From Macrobrachium rosenbergii (lineage: Eukaryota > Arthropoda > Malacostraca > Decapoda > Palaemonidae), in contig NC_089782.1 in NCBI RefSeq assembly GCF_040412425.1, positions 42,298,322 through 42,362,321 of the forward strand: a stretch of 64,000 bases of DNA. The letters run 5' to 3'. The notes beneath the pieces are model-generated. The model saw only the letters and a program-made list of their open reading frames with translations. It had not been told where the DNA came from and did not search any database. Below, one piece after another: positions 37,001-44,724 of the stretch. Numbering within the stretch: position 1 is the stretch's first letter; each line of letters opens with the position of its first letter. The translations under genes were made by a program, and so were the position numbers.

Positions 37001-37038
37001 TTCACTCCTCCGCCGACCACAACAATCCGGAGGACCAT
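6808..37038 (-). CDS. DDO: D-aspartate oxidase / D-amino-acid oxidase family gene, six exons, 3' end off the window
   Basis: FAD-dependent oxidase that deaminates D-aspartate or other D-amino acids to the 2-oxo acid, ammonia and H2O2, normally in peroxisomes (family knowledge). I joined complement(37038..36912, 31568..31505, 12071..11877, 10184..9962, 8634..8564, 6925..6808): 798 nt, 266 codons, no stop, intron phases 1,2,2,0,2,0, all GT-AG. Residues 9-14 GGGVNG form the N-terminal FAD dinucleotide motif. FTPDTT, GDGAAG, QFTTLIAEPSRFLP, VNCSGLGA, RGQVMR, APWVKEFF, YILPN and VVLGGTHQ follow in family order. Family members are about 335-345 residues, so some 70-80 residues, including the conserved substrate-binding arginine and any peroxisomal C-terminal signal, lie left of base 1. 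FTPDTT and the single Tyr before ILP favour D-aspartate oxidase over D-amino-acid oxidase, but that choice is inference. Introns are packed with transposons; the exons look intact. Confidence 0.9.
6926..8563. other. Oxidase intron 5, no other feature seen
   Basis: AT-rich, with scattered short poly-A runs and CAGTACAGTA-type motifs. I see no coding or repeat signature beyond chance open frames. Confidence 0.6.
8564..8634 (-). CDS. DDO: Oxidase gene, exon 5
   Basis: A 71-nt exon between acceptor CTGTTCACAG and donor GTAAGT. It encodes VHAPWVKEFFADESDD and then SFCYILP, ending with two bases of the next codon. The APW(V/M).(H/E)F and Y(I)(I/L/Y)P blocks match the substrate-cavity region of this family. 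Starts in phase 0 and ends in phase 2. Confidence 0.9.
8635..9961. other. Oxidase intron 4, no other feature seen
   Basis: AT-rich, apparently single-copy sequence. No recognisable transposon end, RNA gene or coding exon. Confidence 0.55.
9962..10184 (-). CDS. DDO: Oxidase gene, exon 4
   Basis: A 223-nt exon between acceptor GATGTTGCAG and donor GTAAGG. It encodes SGYQFTTLIAEPSRFLPKL, then a VEEYGGTLVKR segment, then LVMNCSGLGAKDL, then YPCRGQVMR. The VNC(S/T)GLGA block and the (V)RGQ block are hallmark FAD-site motifs of the family. It ends in phase 0, so the next exon continues directly with VHAPW. The plus-strand open frame over the same bases is an antisense shadow. Confidence 0.93.
10640..10735 (+). 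repeat. Possible SINE tail in oxidase intron 3
   Basis: GCATAAGGCCCTCGGGCTTG, then CTTTTCCAACTGGGGTTGCA, GCTTAGC and a short AATAATAAT tail. The GC-rich block with a trinucleotide tail looks like the 3' end of a dispersed element. The rest of intron 3 (10185-11876) shows nothing else I can name. Confidence 0.4.
11877..12071 (-). CDS. DDO: Oxidase gene, exon 3
   Basis: A 195-nt exon between acceptor TTTTTACAG and donor GTCTGT. It encodes QWSQDTWNLFNEW, then SLSWGVSLVPGTVVS, and ends LTQEEYSKYGHKY. Relatives have the same order: a tryptophan-rich helix, the 'GV..(V/I)SG' strand, and a (L/M)T..E segment before the next exon. Phase 2 at both ends. Intron 2, between exon 2 and this exon, is 19.4 kb and holds a DIRS-type and a BEL/Pao element. 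Confidence 0.9.
12600..12790 (+). repeat. SINE-A fragment (3' part)
   Basis: GCAGCTAGGGGCCAAAGACAC, AGTAATGCCTCCAGTGCACT, GAGGTTCACTGATAGCACTA and CCCCCTACAGGG closely follow the 3' half of the copies at 30560-31185 and 58320-58625. Weaker similarity may extend to about 12480. It lies in oxidase intron 2, just before the second DIRS-type element. Confidence 0.65.
12885..13330. repeat. 446-bp unit bounded by a perfect 41-bp inverted repeat
   Basis: Bases 12885-12925 (AAAACAGGTTTTGACGTAGG and on) and 13290-13330 (ending CCTACGTCAAAACCTGTTTT) are exact reverse complements over 41 bases by my reading. The unit contains the left terminal repeat of the DIRS-type element. The right terminus lacks the 41-bp arms. 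Confidence 0.85.
12926..13215. repeat. Left inverted terminal repeat of the second DIRS-type element
   Basis: Stretches such as ATATCAAAGAATTCTCGTCT, GTTGGTCTTTTTGGCCAGGT, AAGATAAGAGGGCAC, GTTTTTCCAACGTCAAAAGA and GCGCATGCGCATCCGCCCT recur in reverse complement at 20795-21065 with about 10-15% divergence and one ~35-base gap (the TTATAACACGTGATGGAGTA block is missing on the right). Confidence 0.8.
13687..13899 (-). pseudogene. DIRS tyrosine recombinase, C-terminal box only
   Basis: Minus-strand SHDVRKVPVSMSLAFFRN, then FEEVSECTGWSSVKLL, match the H-x-x-R box and the following helix of DIRS recombinases. The upstream recombinase domain (about 200 residues, with the first catalytic Arg) is missing: the RNase H linker (KGTVYLIAPKAESD) is followed almost at once by this box. 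I infer an internal deletion and a non-autonomous element. Confidence 0.7.
13900..14520 (-). pseudogene. DIRS RNase H and linker, broken
   Basis: Minus strand: TIHTDASLTGWEDIG (catalytic Asp), YINFLELMAVFLSLKK (catalytic Glu), then VTADSLSR and PEWVL. After that come FPPLSQISKVLSKLL and KGTVYLIAP, the segment linking RNase H to the recombinase. The frame changes near 14245-14209. Confidence 0.72.
14640..15310 (-). pseudogene. DIRS reverse transcriptase, broken
   Basis: Minus strand: SKDLKDAYWHIPI then FLRFRIGKDTYRFK and MPFGLNIA (about 15165-15045), covering motifs A and B. Then GFIINLKTSCLMPS and FQWLGLCWDT (about 14920-14830), and FLAQPRVSRWQSERMMGLLQ (14790-14720), the thumb/connection part. 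I do not see a YxDD motif between B and GFIIN, so that piece may be deleted or scrambled. Confidence 0.72.
15480..17310 (-). pseudogene. DIRS gag-like region, broken
   Basis: Minus-strand open segments (17303-17058, 17008-16766, 16717-16469, 15850-15485) lie upstream of the reverse transcriptase. The first contains a C-x4-C...H-x4-H-x2-C-like pattern (RCSVASC, TTYHEHSSC) that might bind zinc. No enzymatic motif. The call rests on position in the element. Confidence 0.4.
16148..16612. repeat. Tandem duplication, two ~231-bp units
   Basis: ATTCCTTGGTGGAATTTCC opens both units (16148 and 16380). Both continue through CTGGGATG, TTTTAATTC(T/C)GCCATTGTC, CACTACAAATTCT, ACAGAAGGCTGGGGCTACT, CAACTTGG and GGTAAAGGGTGATTT. 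Divergence is roughly 10%. It lies within the gag-like region and disrupts its frame. Confidence 0.85.
17311..18840. other. Non-coding 5' region of the second DIRS-type element
   Basis: AT-rich and full of TAGGCTA/AACCTAGG-like words. No coding frame. It contains a direct duplication: about 18071-18158 and 18231-18317 share TAGTCTACTATTTTTT, GTCTAACCCAGGTTGTTG and GGTCTACTATATAAAACAG. Confidence 0.6.
18938..18998. repeat. (TA)n microsatellite
   Basis: About 28 TA units at the LINE 3' side. Confidence 0.95.
19166..20200 (-). pseudogene. LINE ORF1 protein: PHD finger plus CCHC zinc knuckles, frame-broken
   Basis: At 20196-20049 the minus strand encodes CGHCSGEF, then TCCEMCDVWFHYECS, then YICNNCKR. 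This is a C4HC3 PHD-finger spacing. Further on are HLFVRFPDRKNLERAKIEIQ, PWIGNL and the end segment FQCYKCQEFGHSAANC, ACPKCG and NDC, which are CCHC-type knuckles (19390-19250). ORF1 proteins of this type bind element RNA; PHD-bearing ORF1s are known from some CR1/Jockey-like LINEs. At least two frame changes separate the parts. Confidence 0.7.
20795..21065. repeat. Right inverted terminal repeat of the second DIRS-type element
   Basis: Reverse complement of 12926-13215 with small differences. Outside it, the GCTATCAAAAAACC end resembles GTTTTTTGATAGC at 13325-13337. Confidence 0.8.
21066..21903. other. Oxidase intron 2 sequence between two transposons
   Basis: AT-rich, no recognisable element. 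The last five bases before the BEL/Pao LTR (21904-21908, AACAC) are its target duplication. Confidence 0.5.
21909..23164 (+). repeat. BEL/Pao 5' LTR (1256 bp)
   Basis: Begins TGTGGTGATTTGAGAAACC and ends ATTGTATTCACCACA. It matches 29084-30335 throughout. By eye I find only four differences, each a one-base length change in a mononucleotide run (near 22222-22230, 22370, 22672 and 22735). Confidence 0.95.
23175..23191 (+). promoter_or_regulatory. Candidate primer-binding site of the BEL/Pao element
   Basis: TGGTCCTTCAACCGGAT starts ten bases after the 5' LTR. TGG pairs with a tRNA CCA end, and the rest resembles the complement of a tRNA-Tyr acceptor end with a mismatch or two. Primer identity is inference. 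Confidence 0.55.
23585..24599 (+). CDS. BEL/Pao gag-like region, frame breaks
   Basis: Starts downstream of an ATG at 23542 that is followed by an early stop. The recognisable part begins with DDLRDIISLLEDELKV, continues through LPEIKIPEFNGELSHW and then, in another frame, LRSYLRGKAYRTIEGL, LKLLKSRFAD and HLIKVMECSQ. This is the DUF1759-type capsid-like domain of BEL/Pao gag. A frame change lies at about 23976 beside a G run, and the segment ends at 24599 beside an A run. Confidence 0.75.
24600..25560 (+). CDS. BEL/Pao zinc knuckles and aspartic protease
   Basis: Knuckle-like cysteine clusters: CMFCSETHSSKLC, CCFVCMKKGHRASDC and CRHCSGKHHTFLC. After a Ser/Thr-rich linker comes VVRVFLDTGAQRTFIHSAL, the retropepsin-type active site (DTGA). 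The open frame 24646-26178 runs on into the reverse transcriptase. It processes the polyprotein in autonomous relatives. Confidence 0.85.
25560..26700 (+). CDS. BEL/Pao reverse transcriptase, frame breaks
   Basis: In order: FWKLDVVGI-type start (NLWKLDVVGI), YFVELPFKSDERPATNYRKA, YYLPYHSVYKNSPTTPIRVV then FNASSK, and VVADISKHF, motif A with its catalytic Asp, where the first long frame stops at 26178. In a new frame come CRDYCRFLWYDD, FGVTSSPFLL and then YVDNF (motif C, about 26374-26388) in yet another frame. Breaks at about 26165, 26372, 26650 and 26690 each sit in a short mononucleotide run. Confidence 0.85.
26870..27500 (+). CDS. BEL/Pao RNase H
   Basis: CDSSAVAYGLVAYAVDSG (first Asp, with a frame change at about 26893), IPKLELLALTLATRL (Glu) and LWTDSEVTISWV (Asp), followed by VRNRVAEIR and SSQNSADLVTRG. 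This order is typical of the Pao RNase H domain. It forms one frame from 26931 to 27761 with the start of the integrase. Confidence 0.85.
27500..29030 (+). CDS. BEL/Pao integrase and C-terminal tail, frame breaks
   Basis: HHCC zinc-binding start (HYHNHHCHCGLSQTLLGLR, CVLC), DDE core: VGVDFTG, VISDNGTNFRGAERF and SPWSGGFFERLIGSVKSSL. Then IINSRPLTYLSED and LSPSHLIYGR, the tail typical of BEL/Pao integrases. The frame changes at about 27760, 28420 and 28690. The last frame ends with a stop at 29028-29030. It inserts element DNA with 5-bp target duplication, as seen. Confidence 0.88.
29071..29083 (+). promoter_or_regulatory. Polypurine tract of the BEL/Pao element
   Basis: GGGGGGGGGAGAG lies directly against the 3' LTR, the expected place for plus-strand priming. 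Confidence 0.75.
29084..30335 (+). repeat. BEL/Pao 3' LTR (1252 bp)
   Basis: Near-identical direct copy of 21909-23164, preceded by a purine tract and followed by the target duplication AACAC. Confidence 0.95.
30560..31185 (+). repeat. SINE-A copy, split by a nested SINE-B
   Basis: 5' part 30560-30821 (AAGGCCAAGCACTGGGGCCT, GAGGTCATTCAGCG, AAACCTCGCAGTTGCACC, AGGGGCCGAAGGGACGCTGC) and 3' part 31103-31185 (AGTAATGCCTACAGTGCATC, GAGGTGCACTGACGGCACTA). Other copies: 58320-58625 (reverse) and 12600-12790. Confidence 0.8.
30822..31102 (-). repeat. SINE-B copy inserted in SINE-A with 17-bp target duplication
   Basis: CTGCAAAGAACCTTAAG occurs at 30805-30821 and again at 31103-31119, bracketing a full SINE-B in reverse orientation. 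Read on the minus strand it has a tRNA-like head with a box-B-like GCGTTCGATTCTCC, then a body with GTGGTTCGGATTCCACAATA and a GTATACTTAACTT tail. Confidence 0.88.
31215..31391 (+). repeat. SINE-B copy, 5'-truncated
   Basis: Starts in the body (GAAATTCATTTCTCGCTA, GTGGTTCGGATTCCACAATA) and runs to the GTACACTTAACTT tail. The tRNA-like head is missing. Confidence 0.85.
31505..31568 (-). CDS. DDO: Oxidase gene, exon 2
   Basis: A 64-nt exon between acceptor ACGTTACAG and donor GTAAGT. It encodes GDGAAGMWGPYLIEG and then TPDDKVL. This is the segment right after the first FAD motif, where relatives carry an AAG(L/M)..P motif. It starts in phase 1 and ends in phase 2, matching exon 1 and exon 3. 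It lies between SINE copies (30.6-31.4 kb) and the inverted-repeat element at 32.1 kb. Confidence 0.88.
31569..32146. other. Oxidase intron 1 sequence, no feature seen
   Basis: AT-rich, with no recognisable element between exon 2 and the inverted-repeat element. Confidence 0.5.
32147..32325. repeat. Left inverted repeat of the Cys-rich-protein element
   Basis: Outer 80 bases and an inner AAAAGGGCGCTGGCCA block are shared in inverse with 36479-36652. The inner part has two ATGGCGGCC words (32273-32284 and 32292-32303). Confidence 0.82.
33035..33648 (+). CDS. N-terminal part of the TIR-element protein: two CxxC...HxxxC modules
   Basis: An ATG at 33035 opens MAECDANPILSSRKTN and then hits a stop. 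One base over, the frame 33088-33648 gives CCLCQKDKRGEHL and later AKYHVNCRLLFN (module 1), then VCIFCEKVAPASDLRQAST and FKYHHACVF (module 2). Each module has the CxxC...YHxxC spacing of a zinc-binding unit. I recognise the pattern from uncharacterised invertebrate proteins and cannot assign a function. The frame is lost again at 33648. Confidence 0.65.
33649..34680 (+). CDS. Central part of the TIR-element protein, frame-broken
   Basis: Short open segments in alternating frames: MTYIVENNLCSDD (33700s), HKSGRDVLLAFQ and VGKALAQSSDLSEAV (33890-33980), PVYMGLSVYAKTRKRNLVEM (34255-34310), LFTTAVMDNIDNNPSATTAT then SFHGTSISIFQHP (about 34440-34550), and ELPDTFTNISPA (34610-34650). The DNIDxNPS and SFHGT(S/G)IS blocks recur in this uncharacterised family. 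At least five frame changes occur. Confidence 0.6.
34790..36028 (+). CDS. C-terminal, nuclease-like and CxC-rich part of the TIR-element protein
   Basis: Main frame 34846-35844, entered from DVLIVDGSALVHALPP at about 34818. Acidic motifs in order: VDGSAL, VFDVYN, HEEADTRIFLHA (35226-35261), VKANDTDVLVVAVS (35298-35339) and HAFTGCDTVSAF (35479-35514). The spacing of Asp/Glu clusters resembles a PIN/FEN-like nuclease fold; this is inference. A frame change near 35750 leads to AAYQAGCVWGQA, EWGWQKSG, then CGCKAGCRERCKCYKLGLP at 35938-35994, a CxC-rich tail. About 410 residues. Confidence 0.65.
36479..36652. repeat. Right inverted repeat of the Cys-rich-protein element
   Basis: Reverse complement of the left repeat, with GCCGCCATCTT (36527-36537) and AGATGGCGGCC (36503-36513) in the inner part. 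Confidence 0.82.
36912..37038 (-). CDS. DDO: Oxidase gene, first coding exon (FAD-binding N terminus)
   Basis: Starts MVLRIVVVGGGVNG, a beta strand followed by the GxGxxG dinucleotide-binding loop, with A at -3 and G at +4 around the ATG. It continues through QLTVVSKDFTPDTT and leaves one base before a GTGTGT donor. 127 nt, phase 1. A CTTTTGTAG stretch near 37098 could be the acceptor of a 5' UTR exon, so the transcript start is not fixed. A longer open frame overlaps here on the same strand, but it is a different frame without the motif. Confidence 0.9.
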
Positions 37039-39410
37039 TTTTACAGGCAAAGCAACGACAAATAAATTTAGATGAAATTCGATGCAAAATTAACGGCTAC
37101 AAAAGGACGAGGAATCCAGATCTTGGTTGAAGGAGTCAAGGGCGTAACTTCAGGGGCACTTCACCGACAACCAAACTGAAAATATTTTTTTCATTTACAA
37201 TAATTGATTTTCTAACCAATGTTCCGTTTTCTCTGTACAAGAGTTTTAACTCGTGCTTCGAATTTTAAACGGTTGTGATTCCTAGAAAGGGGTATGGCTT
37301 TTTCATGTACCACTGATCTTTTTCGAGGGCTAAAATAAGGAGTGCCTGTCATTATTCCTATCACTATTATTAAGTTTGTAAAAATTTATAAAGTGTTGTT
37401 AGACGTCCCGTTTCTTACCACTTAAATACAGATTCAACGGTCTCTTTATGTGCTATCAGTTTAGAACTTTATGGCACCGCAATAGTTCAGGTTTCTGAGT
37501 CACATTTCATCCAGTTTACTCAAATTATAGGTACGATAAGATGGTTTTCATCCTCTCTTGACTCTTAGACTTAAGACCAAAGTCCGGCCAGGCCAACAAA
37601 ACATCATCACTTGAACCCCTGGAGAGAGTAGATGAATAATGGCAACTATCACATGGTCCTGGAAAGTGGCAAATGACCTCATGACTAGAGACTGGTGTTG
37701 GTATCCAGATCTTTTACACTCCAAGACAACAAGGCCTTAGCTTCATCCTTCCAAGACAGCAAGGATCCATCGTTGATGGGAGCCAGTAAATGCTCCGTTC
37801 ACCACCAAATTAAGTTAAAAAAAATTTAGTTGTTCTCGTTGGAAGGTTTTTAACTCTTTGTAAATACTGCCACCAATTGAATATTCACCTCTTCTCCACA
37901 ATACATTTCTTGATACACAAGCCAGGCATTGGCTGTCTATGGAATATCAGGTCTAAATCTTGGCTGTCTATTGTTTTACAGCTGTTTAAATAAACCTCCA
38001 CCTGAGAGGAATAGCGCCGAAGTACCTTCTGATCCAACATCTGAGAAGCATGTACTGTAAGCCATCTCCCAGTTTCGCACAGACGACTGTCAGTGTCCAT
38101 AACACGATAAGATAAAGGTACTTGATGAGAGAATTTCTGGTACATACCAGTTCCTTATCCCTGCACAGATGTGTGACAGTGTCAAAGAAAGCTGGGTCCC
38201 TGAGGTTACCACGTCCACGAATCTTAGGTATTTATGCCTCCTCCGTAGTTTAAATTTCCATAGGAATATTTGTTGCTAACATCATCCTCAGTCCTAACAT
38301 GCAGGTGTTCGAACGTGTCTCAGTGTGTTCCCTCTTGCCAAGGCTGTTGTTCTGTAAAGACTTTTCTTCTACAATGCTTCAATGAAAGGGAAGACGCACA
38401 AAATCCAGCAACTGCCCAATGCCCTCTGAAATTATCTTAAAACCCGACATGGTCCAGGCACGAGTGCTGCGTCATTATAATATATATCATGGAAAATGGG
38501 GACAAAGCTTGTTCTTCCCAACTGTGTACCCAAAGCAAACATTCCCCGTACTGGCCACCTTTCACTAACTTGGTCCAAGTATTTGTCTCAATGCGGACAC
38601 CCGCCCCTTATCAGCATCTCCCTTGGCATTTACTCACTGCCTAATCTCGCGAGCTCTATGTAAATATGGTTCATAATCTAGAACAACAGACAAGCAGATA
38701 AGTTGATAAACCAATATGCACTTTTAACATATTCAAGGACATGCATACCATTCTTAAGGACTAACAGGTGATTCTAGTTTGGCATACGTAAAAAATACAC
38801 TAGAAAAATCTTGCATTAAATACTGAATAGTTCCTTAAGTAAAATTAACACCATTTTCGGCTGTCCACAGAGCATTACACTATTACGCAGCTGGCCTGTG
38901 GCAATTGCACAATATCTGCCTGCAGGGTAGTATGCATAAGTCAAGTTGGGCTGTGCAACAGCACCACTTCCTAATCCTCTGTTCTAAACGTTGTACTATA
39001 ATACAGCATACAGCAAAGGGGAAGGCATACCTGATACTGATAAATCCACGAGCAGTAATCGCGATGGAATAGGCTTTAGGGAATGATGACAGCACAGGTG
39101 AAGAGCAGTGCATCCGTTCAATATCTAGTCCAGCCAAAGAATGACATCCAGTGAACAGCTAGTTGAGCCAAAGAATGACATGTGACGTAGCGAAGAAAAG
39201 TGGGGTTGGGGGGAGATTCTGGAACTCTTCTTCTCGCCACGAAGCACGCCCTCCGAGGCCACGAAATATTTGTCTGAGGAGAAGATTTTTGCTTATTATA
39301 TGCCTTGTGCCGGCCCGAACCTTTTCAAGTTTACATATGGTATTCATAAGCAAAATGGTCAGCTACCTATCTGTTAGAGACTATAACGTGCATTTTTATG
39401 CGTGTATCAG
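37039..39410. other. Upstream region of the oxidase gene, no other gene seen
   Basis: The promoter should lie at the left of this stretch, but I see no clear TATA box or initiator. A small direct repeat GCCAAAGAATGACAT occurs at 39133 and 39166. Open frames at 37885-38145 and 38883-39137 have no recognisable domain. Confidence 0.45.
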
Positions 39411-39660
39411 TTCTTCGTTGGACGAGTGGGTTCCGTTCTCAGCTGGCACTCTCCTGGCCGCGAGTTCGAATCTCCGAGCGGCCAATGAAGAATTAGAGGA
39501 ATTTATTTCTGGTGACAGAAATTCATTTCCCGTTATAATGTGGTTCGGATTCCACAATAAGCTGTAGGTCCCGTTGCTAGGTAACCAGTTGGTTCTTAGC
39601 CACGTAAAATAAGTCTAATCCTTCGGGCCAGCCCTAGGAGAGCCGTTAATCAGCTCTCAG
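39411..39660 (+). repeat. SINE-B copy
   Basis: TTCTTCGTTGGACGAGTGGG head, box-B-like GAGTTCGAATCTCC, body GTGGTTCGGATTCCACAATA, ending near GTTAATCAGCTCTCAG. It lies 15-20 bases from an inverted copy. Confidence 0.88.
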
Positions 39661-39675
39661 TGTTATCCCTTTAAA

Positions 39676-39948
39676 TATACCCTTAGTTTAACCAGACCAC
39701 TGAGCTGGTTAACAGCTCTCCTAGGGCTGGCCCGAAGGATTAGACTCATTTTACATGGCTAAAAACCAATTGGTTACCTAGCAAAGGGACCTACAGCTTA
39801 TTGTGGAATCCGAACCACATTATAGCGAGAAATTAATTTCTATCACCAGAAATAAATTCCTCTAATTCTTCATTGGTCGGCCGGAGATTCGAACTCGGGT
39901 CCTGCAGTGTGCTAGCCGAGAACGGTACCGACCAGTCCAACGGAGAAC
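39676..39948 (-). repeat. SINE-B copy, inverted relative to its neighbour
   Basis: ATACCCTTAGTTTAACCAGA through GCGAGAAATTAATTTCTATC to CAGTCCAACGGAGAAC. Together with 39411-39660 it forms a near head-to-head-capable palindrome of about 240-bp arms. Confidence 0.88.
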
Positions 39949-41112
<1,164 letters not shown>

Positions 41113-42868
41113 TGTGTATACAATAGGTTTCTCTCTGCTTATTATTTATGACGTGATATTTGATCCAAACACTTGCCAGTTTGCACGCGGTGTTAAATAC
41201 TTCAGCACTAATGGGAATAATTAATAAGGATACGTTCATATGTTCAGAAAGTTTTTATTATCAGCTAATGTTTTAAGTTGTTCTTTTGCTGTTAAAAGAC
41301 GAAAGTAACATTATAAAAGTGATGAATTTCTTAGCCTACGCTTGCAAATTATGCCCTTACATTTAACTGAAACCATTGTAGTGGCCGGTAACATCTATGC
41401 ATACTGCCATGATGGGCAGTGTTACCATATGCTTTACATCAGCGACTCACAAATGTAATCATGACTAAGAACTGCAATGATGATCCCTCACTGCCTTCCC
41501 GATTTGTTTTGATGACAGAACACCTCCTTCCCGTAAGAAACCCCTATCGTTGAATCAGAGACACGTGGCAGAGTTCTCTCCCTAATTATCGATGCTGTTA
41601 CCAGGTGTTGCTGGCACAAATTACCGATAATCATTTCCCCCTTTACGTGATCTAACCGTCGGGGGGCAACCGTATGTGTGCTTACGTCAGTCTGGAAATC
41701 CTCTCCATCCCTGTGGGCCTAGTTCTCTGAATCTTCAAAGCTTGACTTATATTTTCACGAGACTTTCTCGAATGTACTTCTTCATTTTGAATTCCCTGAA
41801 ACTCTCTCGAATGCATTTCTCCATAGGAATGATTGTCCCCAGTGGCCCCAGCGAGAAACCAGCTTCCTATCGGAGCCGGCTGCAGGCGCACATTCTGAAA
41901 GACGACGGGCAATGAAAGTCTGACGCCGCTGAATCGGCACACATCAAGTCACTTGCACGGATCGTGTTCATGAAACTTCTTAATTTTTTTTTTACGACAG
42001 TGACACTATTTGCATACTTATATGAATATGGTTTAACATTTAACTGTAAAACAGTCATGGCCACTCATAAGATTATTTCGGTTAGTTAGGTTACGTCTCA
42101 GAAAAAAAAAAATGCCAAATTTCTCCTTGCTCTATATTCTAAATGCCTCGTTAAAAAAATTTTGTACTATCTACGACAAATTTTGCTTTAAAAAATTCCA
42201 TCACAATCTAATGATGCTATACATGTATTTTAAAAAAATAAGGACAAAAGGCCGAATAAGAAACATCTGAGTTGCCATTTAGGTTATTCAGATCTAAATT
42301 TGATAAAGACCACTCCCCTCCTTTTCCGTGGAATATGCAGTCAACCAAAAATGTTTTAAAGATGCTCTCCAGGAAAGTTCGTTCACTATTAAAGGAACTA
42401 TTCTTTCTAATAATGAAAAAAGTAAATTTCAAAATAGAAGAGTGTTACCACCGCTCACACAAAGAACGTTATCTTTGAAAATATCAGAATAAAACCTTGG
42501 AACTTAAATGACTCTTTCAGACGATTACTGTATGACGAGGGTGAAAAATGTCAAATAGGTTTCATGCTTGTTTTGCGTGTTTGTATAGTTAATACTAAAA
42601 AATAATTACCAGGCACTAAGCCATAACCCCAATATTCACTAGAAGTAGCTTCAAAACTAAAGTAAGTGTAGGCGGCAATAGCTTTTTATTATCATTATCA
42701 TGACGGCGCGTCCGGGAGGGACGCCTTAACTGAACGACACTAGGAAAAGCTTCAGATCGATGATGGTTGGTGATGCAAAATCTTTAATCGTAGCAGCACA
42801 GGACCACTGGTGGTAATTCTGACCTCGCCCGCCTCACACTTGCTCTCAGTTTCTCGTTTACTACCTGT

Positions 42869-42988
42869 GCCATTTCTAGATACAGGCAAAGTATTTTACA
42901 AAACGAGTAAAACTCTTCACGCTTGCTCAGTTACAACCAACGCTATTTCTAGATTTCCACCAAAGTATTTTACAAAACGAGTAAAGTA
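42869..42988. repeat. Imperfect tandem duplication (~75-bp period)
   Basis: CTATTTCTAGAT followed by CAAAGTATTTTACAAAACGA and GTAAA occurs at about 42869-42911 and 42941-42987. The rest of 41113-44389 shows no feature that I can name. Confidence 0.65.
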
Positions 42989-44389
42989 AAAACAGAAGCA
43001 GCTTGATTGAACCTGCTAAATTGGTATGTCAAGGAGCTTGAAAATGTAATTAACAAGCGCGTCGTACGCGAAATAGAGATAGAGAGAGAGAAATGGTTGG
43101 TTCTGCAGTTTTTTTTAACGGAAACCATTCGTTTTGCCTTTATAGTTTGTCTTATCAAATGATCTAACACCTCAAAATTAACAAGATCAAAGTGATTTTC
43201 AGACTCGTAGAAAAAATAAATCCTTTACCATAGCAACTTTCATGATAACGTCTCTATATACACTATTTAAATGTGATTAAAACTAGGCATCCTAGGATTT
43301 TATCAACTTCCAGTAAATACAAAGTTTTTTTTTTTTGGAGAACATCGGTTTCAGCTATGGGACCTTCTTTTGCTTTAATAAACATAACGACTTAACAATG
43401 TTACATGAAGTAACGTATTACTTCGCAAGACGGCGCCAGAAATATATAATGCATAGGTTTAAACGATCTGAACACTATTGCAAGCCCAGTGCGGTGAGAA
43501 ATGCAGATTTGAACAGTTGCCAGGTACCGCTTTCTTTATCTATTTAACGCTTTTGTCCGAAAGCTTTTGAAAGTTCTCATAGCAATTTTGGCTAATGGTG
43601 CAACACCTTTTTACCTCTTCATCTTATCACACTTTTTTTTTTTATTCTGTTAAGGGAAACTCATGATCAGCTAAAGCACCGAGTCTAGACTGATCTAAAC
43701 TTACATGTCGCTAATAATAACGATGATTTATCTCTCTTTTGTATGCATGTTCTCGAACTTCGTTAAATTTACAGTAGTGCAGGGAATGACGTTCGTAAAT
43801 ATGCTTGAATCTAGAATGAGAAATGGGCATTTGTTGCACGGCAGACTTTCTTTTGCTATTAACGTCCGTATACTAACATCTAAACACACTGCTGCTTAGA
43901 ATGACATGAAGGTATCTACACTCGAGCTGGTCGCAACCCGGCCAAAGACGGAAAGGTTGTGAAATTTCATGTTTTTCTGAGTCTACTAACAGCCAACGGT
44001 TATCAAATGCAAGCTGCAATGGTCATTAAACGAGATCTTACAGCTAACAGCAAGTTATCTTGGTTAAGCTTTACTTATTTTCAGGATATTCGGATGTTGC
44101 AGTTACCATTCACGCAAGACTCGCTTGATGTATTTTACATCTTTGCGCTAAAGTTGAATGATGAATTTAAAGGGAACCAAATTCAGAGTTTTCAAGTACC
44201 AATCATTCCATTCTGAAATGTCACAATATCAAAATCAAAATCAACCTTGCACAACAAAACTACGGGTAATCTCTGTGCTTGCGCAAAAAATAAACAATGA
44301 TACTTCATTCACCCTCGCCTGTCTTCTTTACAATTTCTCAAAATGGTACAGAAGAATTTCAGTAACATGTGAATTGACCTTTTCTTCAC

Positions 44390-44515
44390 TTCGTATTTGC
44401 AACACATCTGCCAGTGTACGAAGAATCATTAAATTTTCGCCTAAAATCATCTCTGCTGTGATTTCACCATCGTCCAAGTTCCTTCATTGCTGATTCCACT
44501 TCAGTCCGTGAATTC
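44390..44515 (-). pseudogene. LINE reverse transcriptase fragment
   Basis: Minus-strand pieces ESAMKELGRW, then in another frame ITAEMILGENLMILRTLA, fit the 'lK.GK..G.DGI.AEm...' start of LINE reverse transcriptases. It parallels a better preserved piece at 47760-47890. Confidence 0.45.
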
Positions 44516-44724
44516 ACACAGAAGTACATTCAAATCTTCCTCCGCTTGTGAAATTGTTCCGTTTGTTTGTTGTTGATGTTGGATCACTATACCCATGAGC
44601 AGGCACGGGCTCTTGCTCCTAGAGCAGCCCAAGACTTGTTTGGGTACGAATGTGGATCCTCTTTTTTTATTCTTCTTCTTCTTTTACCTGCTTTTGGTCT
44701 GGGCTTGCTAGGCTACTTTCACTT

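Noticed and set aside
36740..37087. Minus-strand open frame of 115 codons over exon 1
   Set aside because: Wrong frame; the dinucleotide-binding motif and the ATG with good context are in the frame at 37038-36912.
37885..38145. Minus-strand open frame of 86 codons upstream of the oxidase
   Set aside because: No recognisable domain, no splice-supported neighbours.
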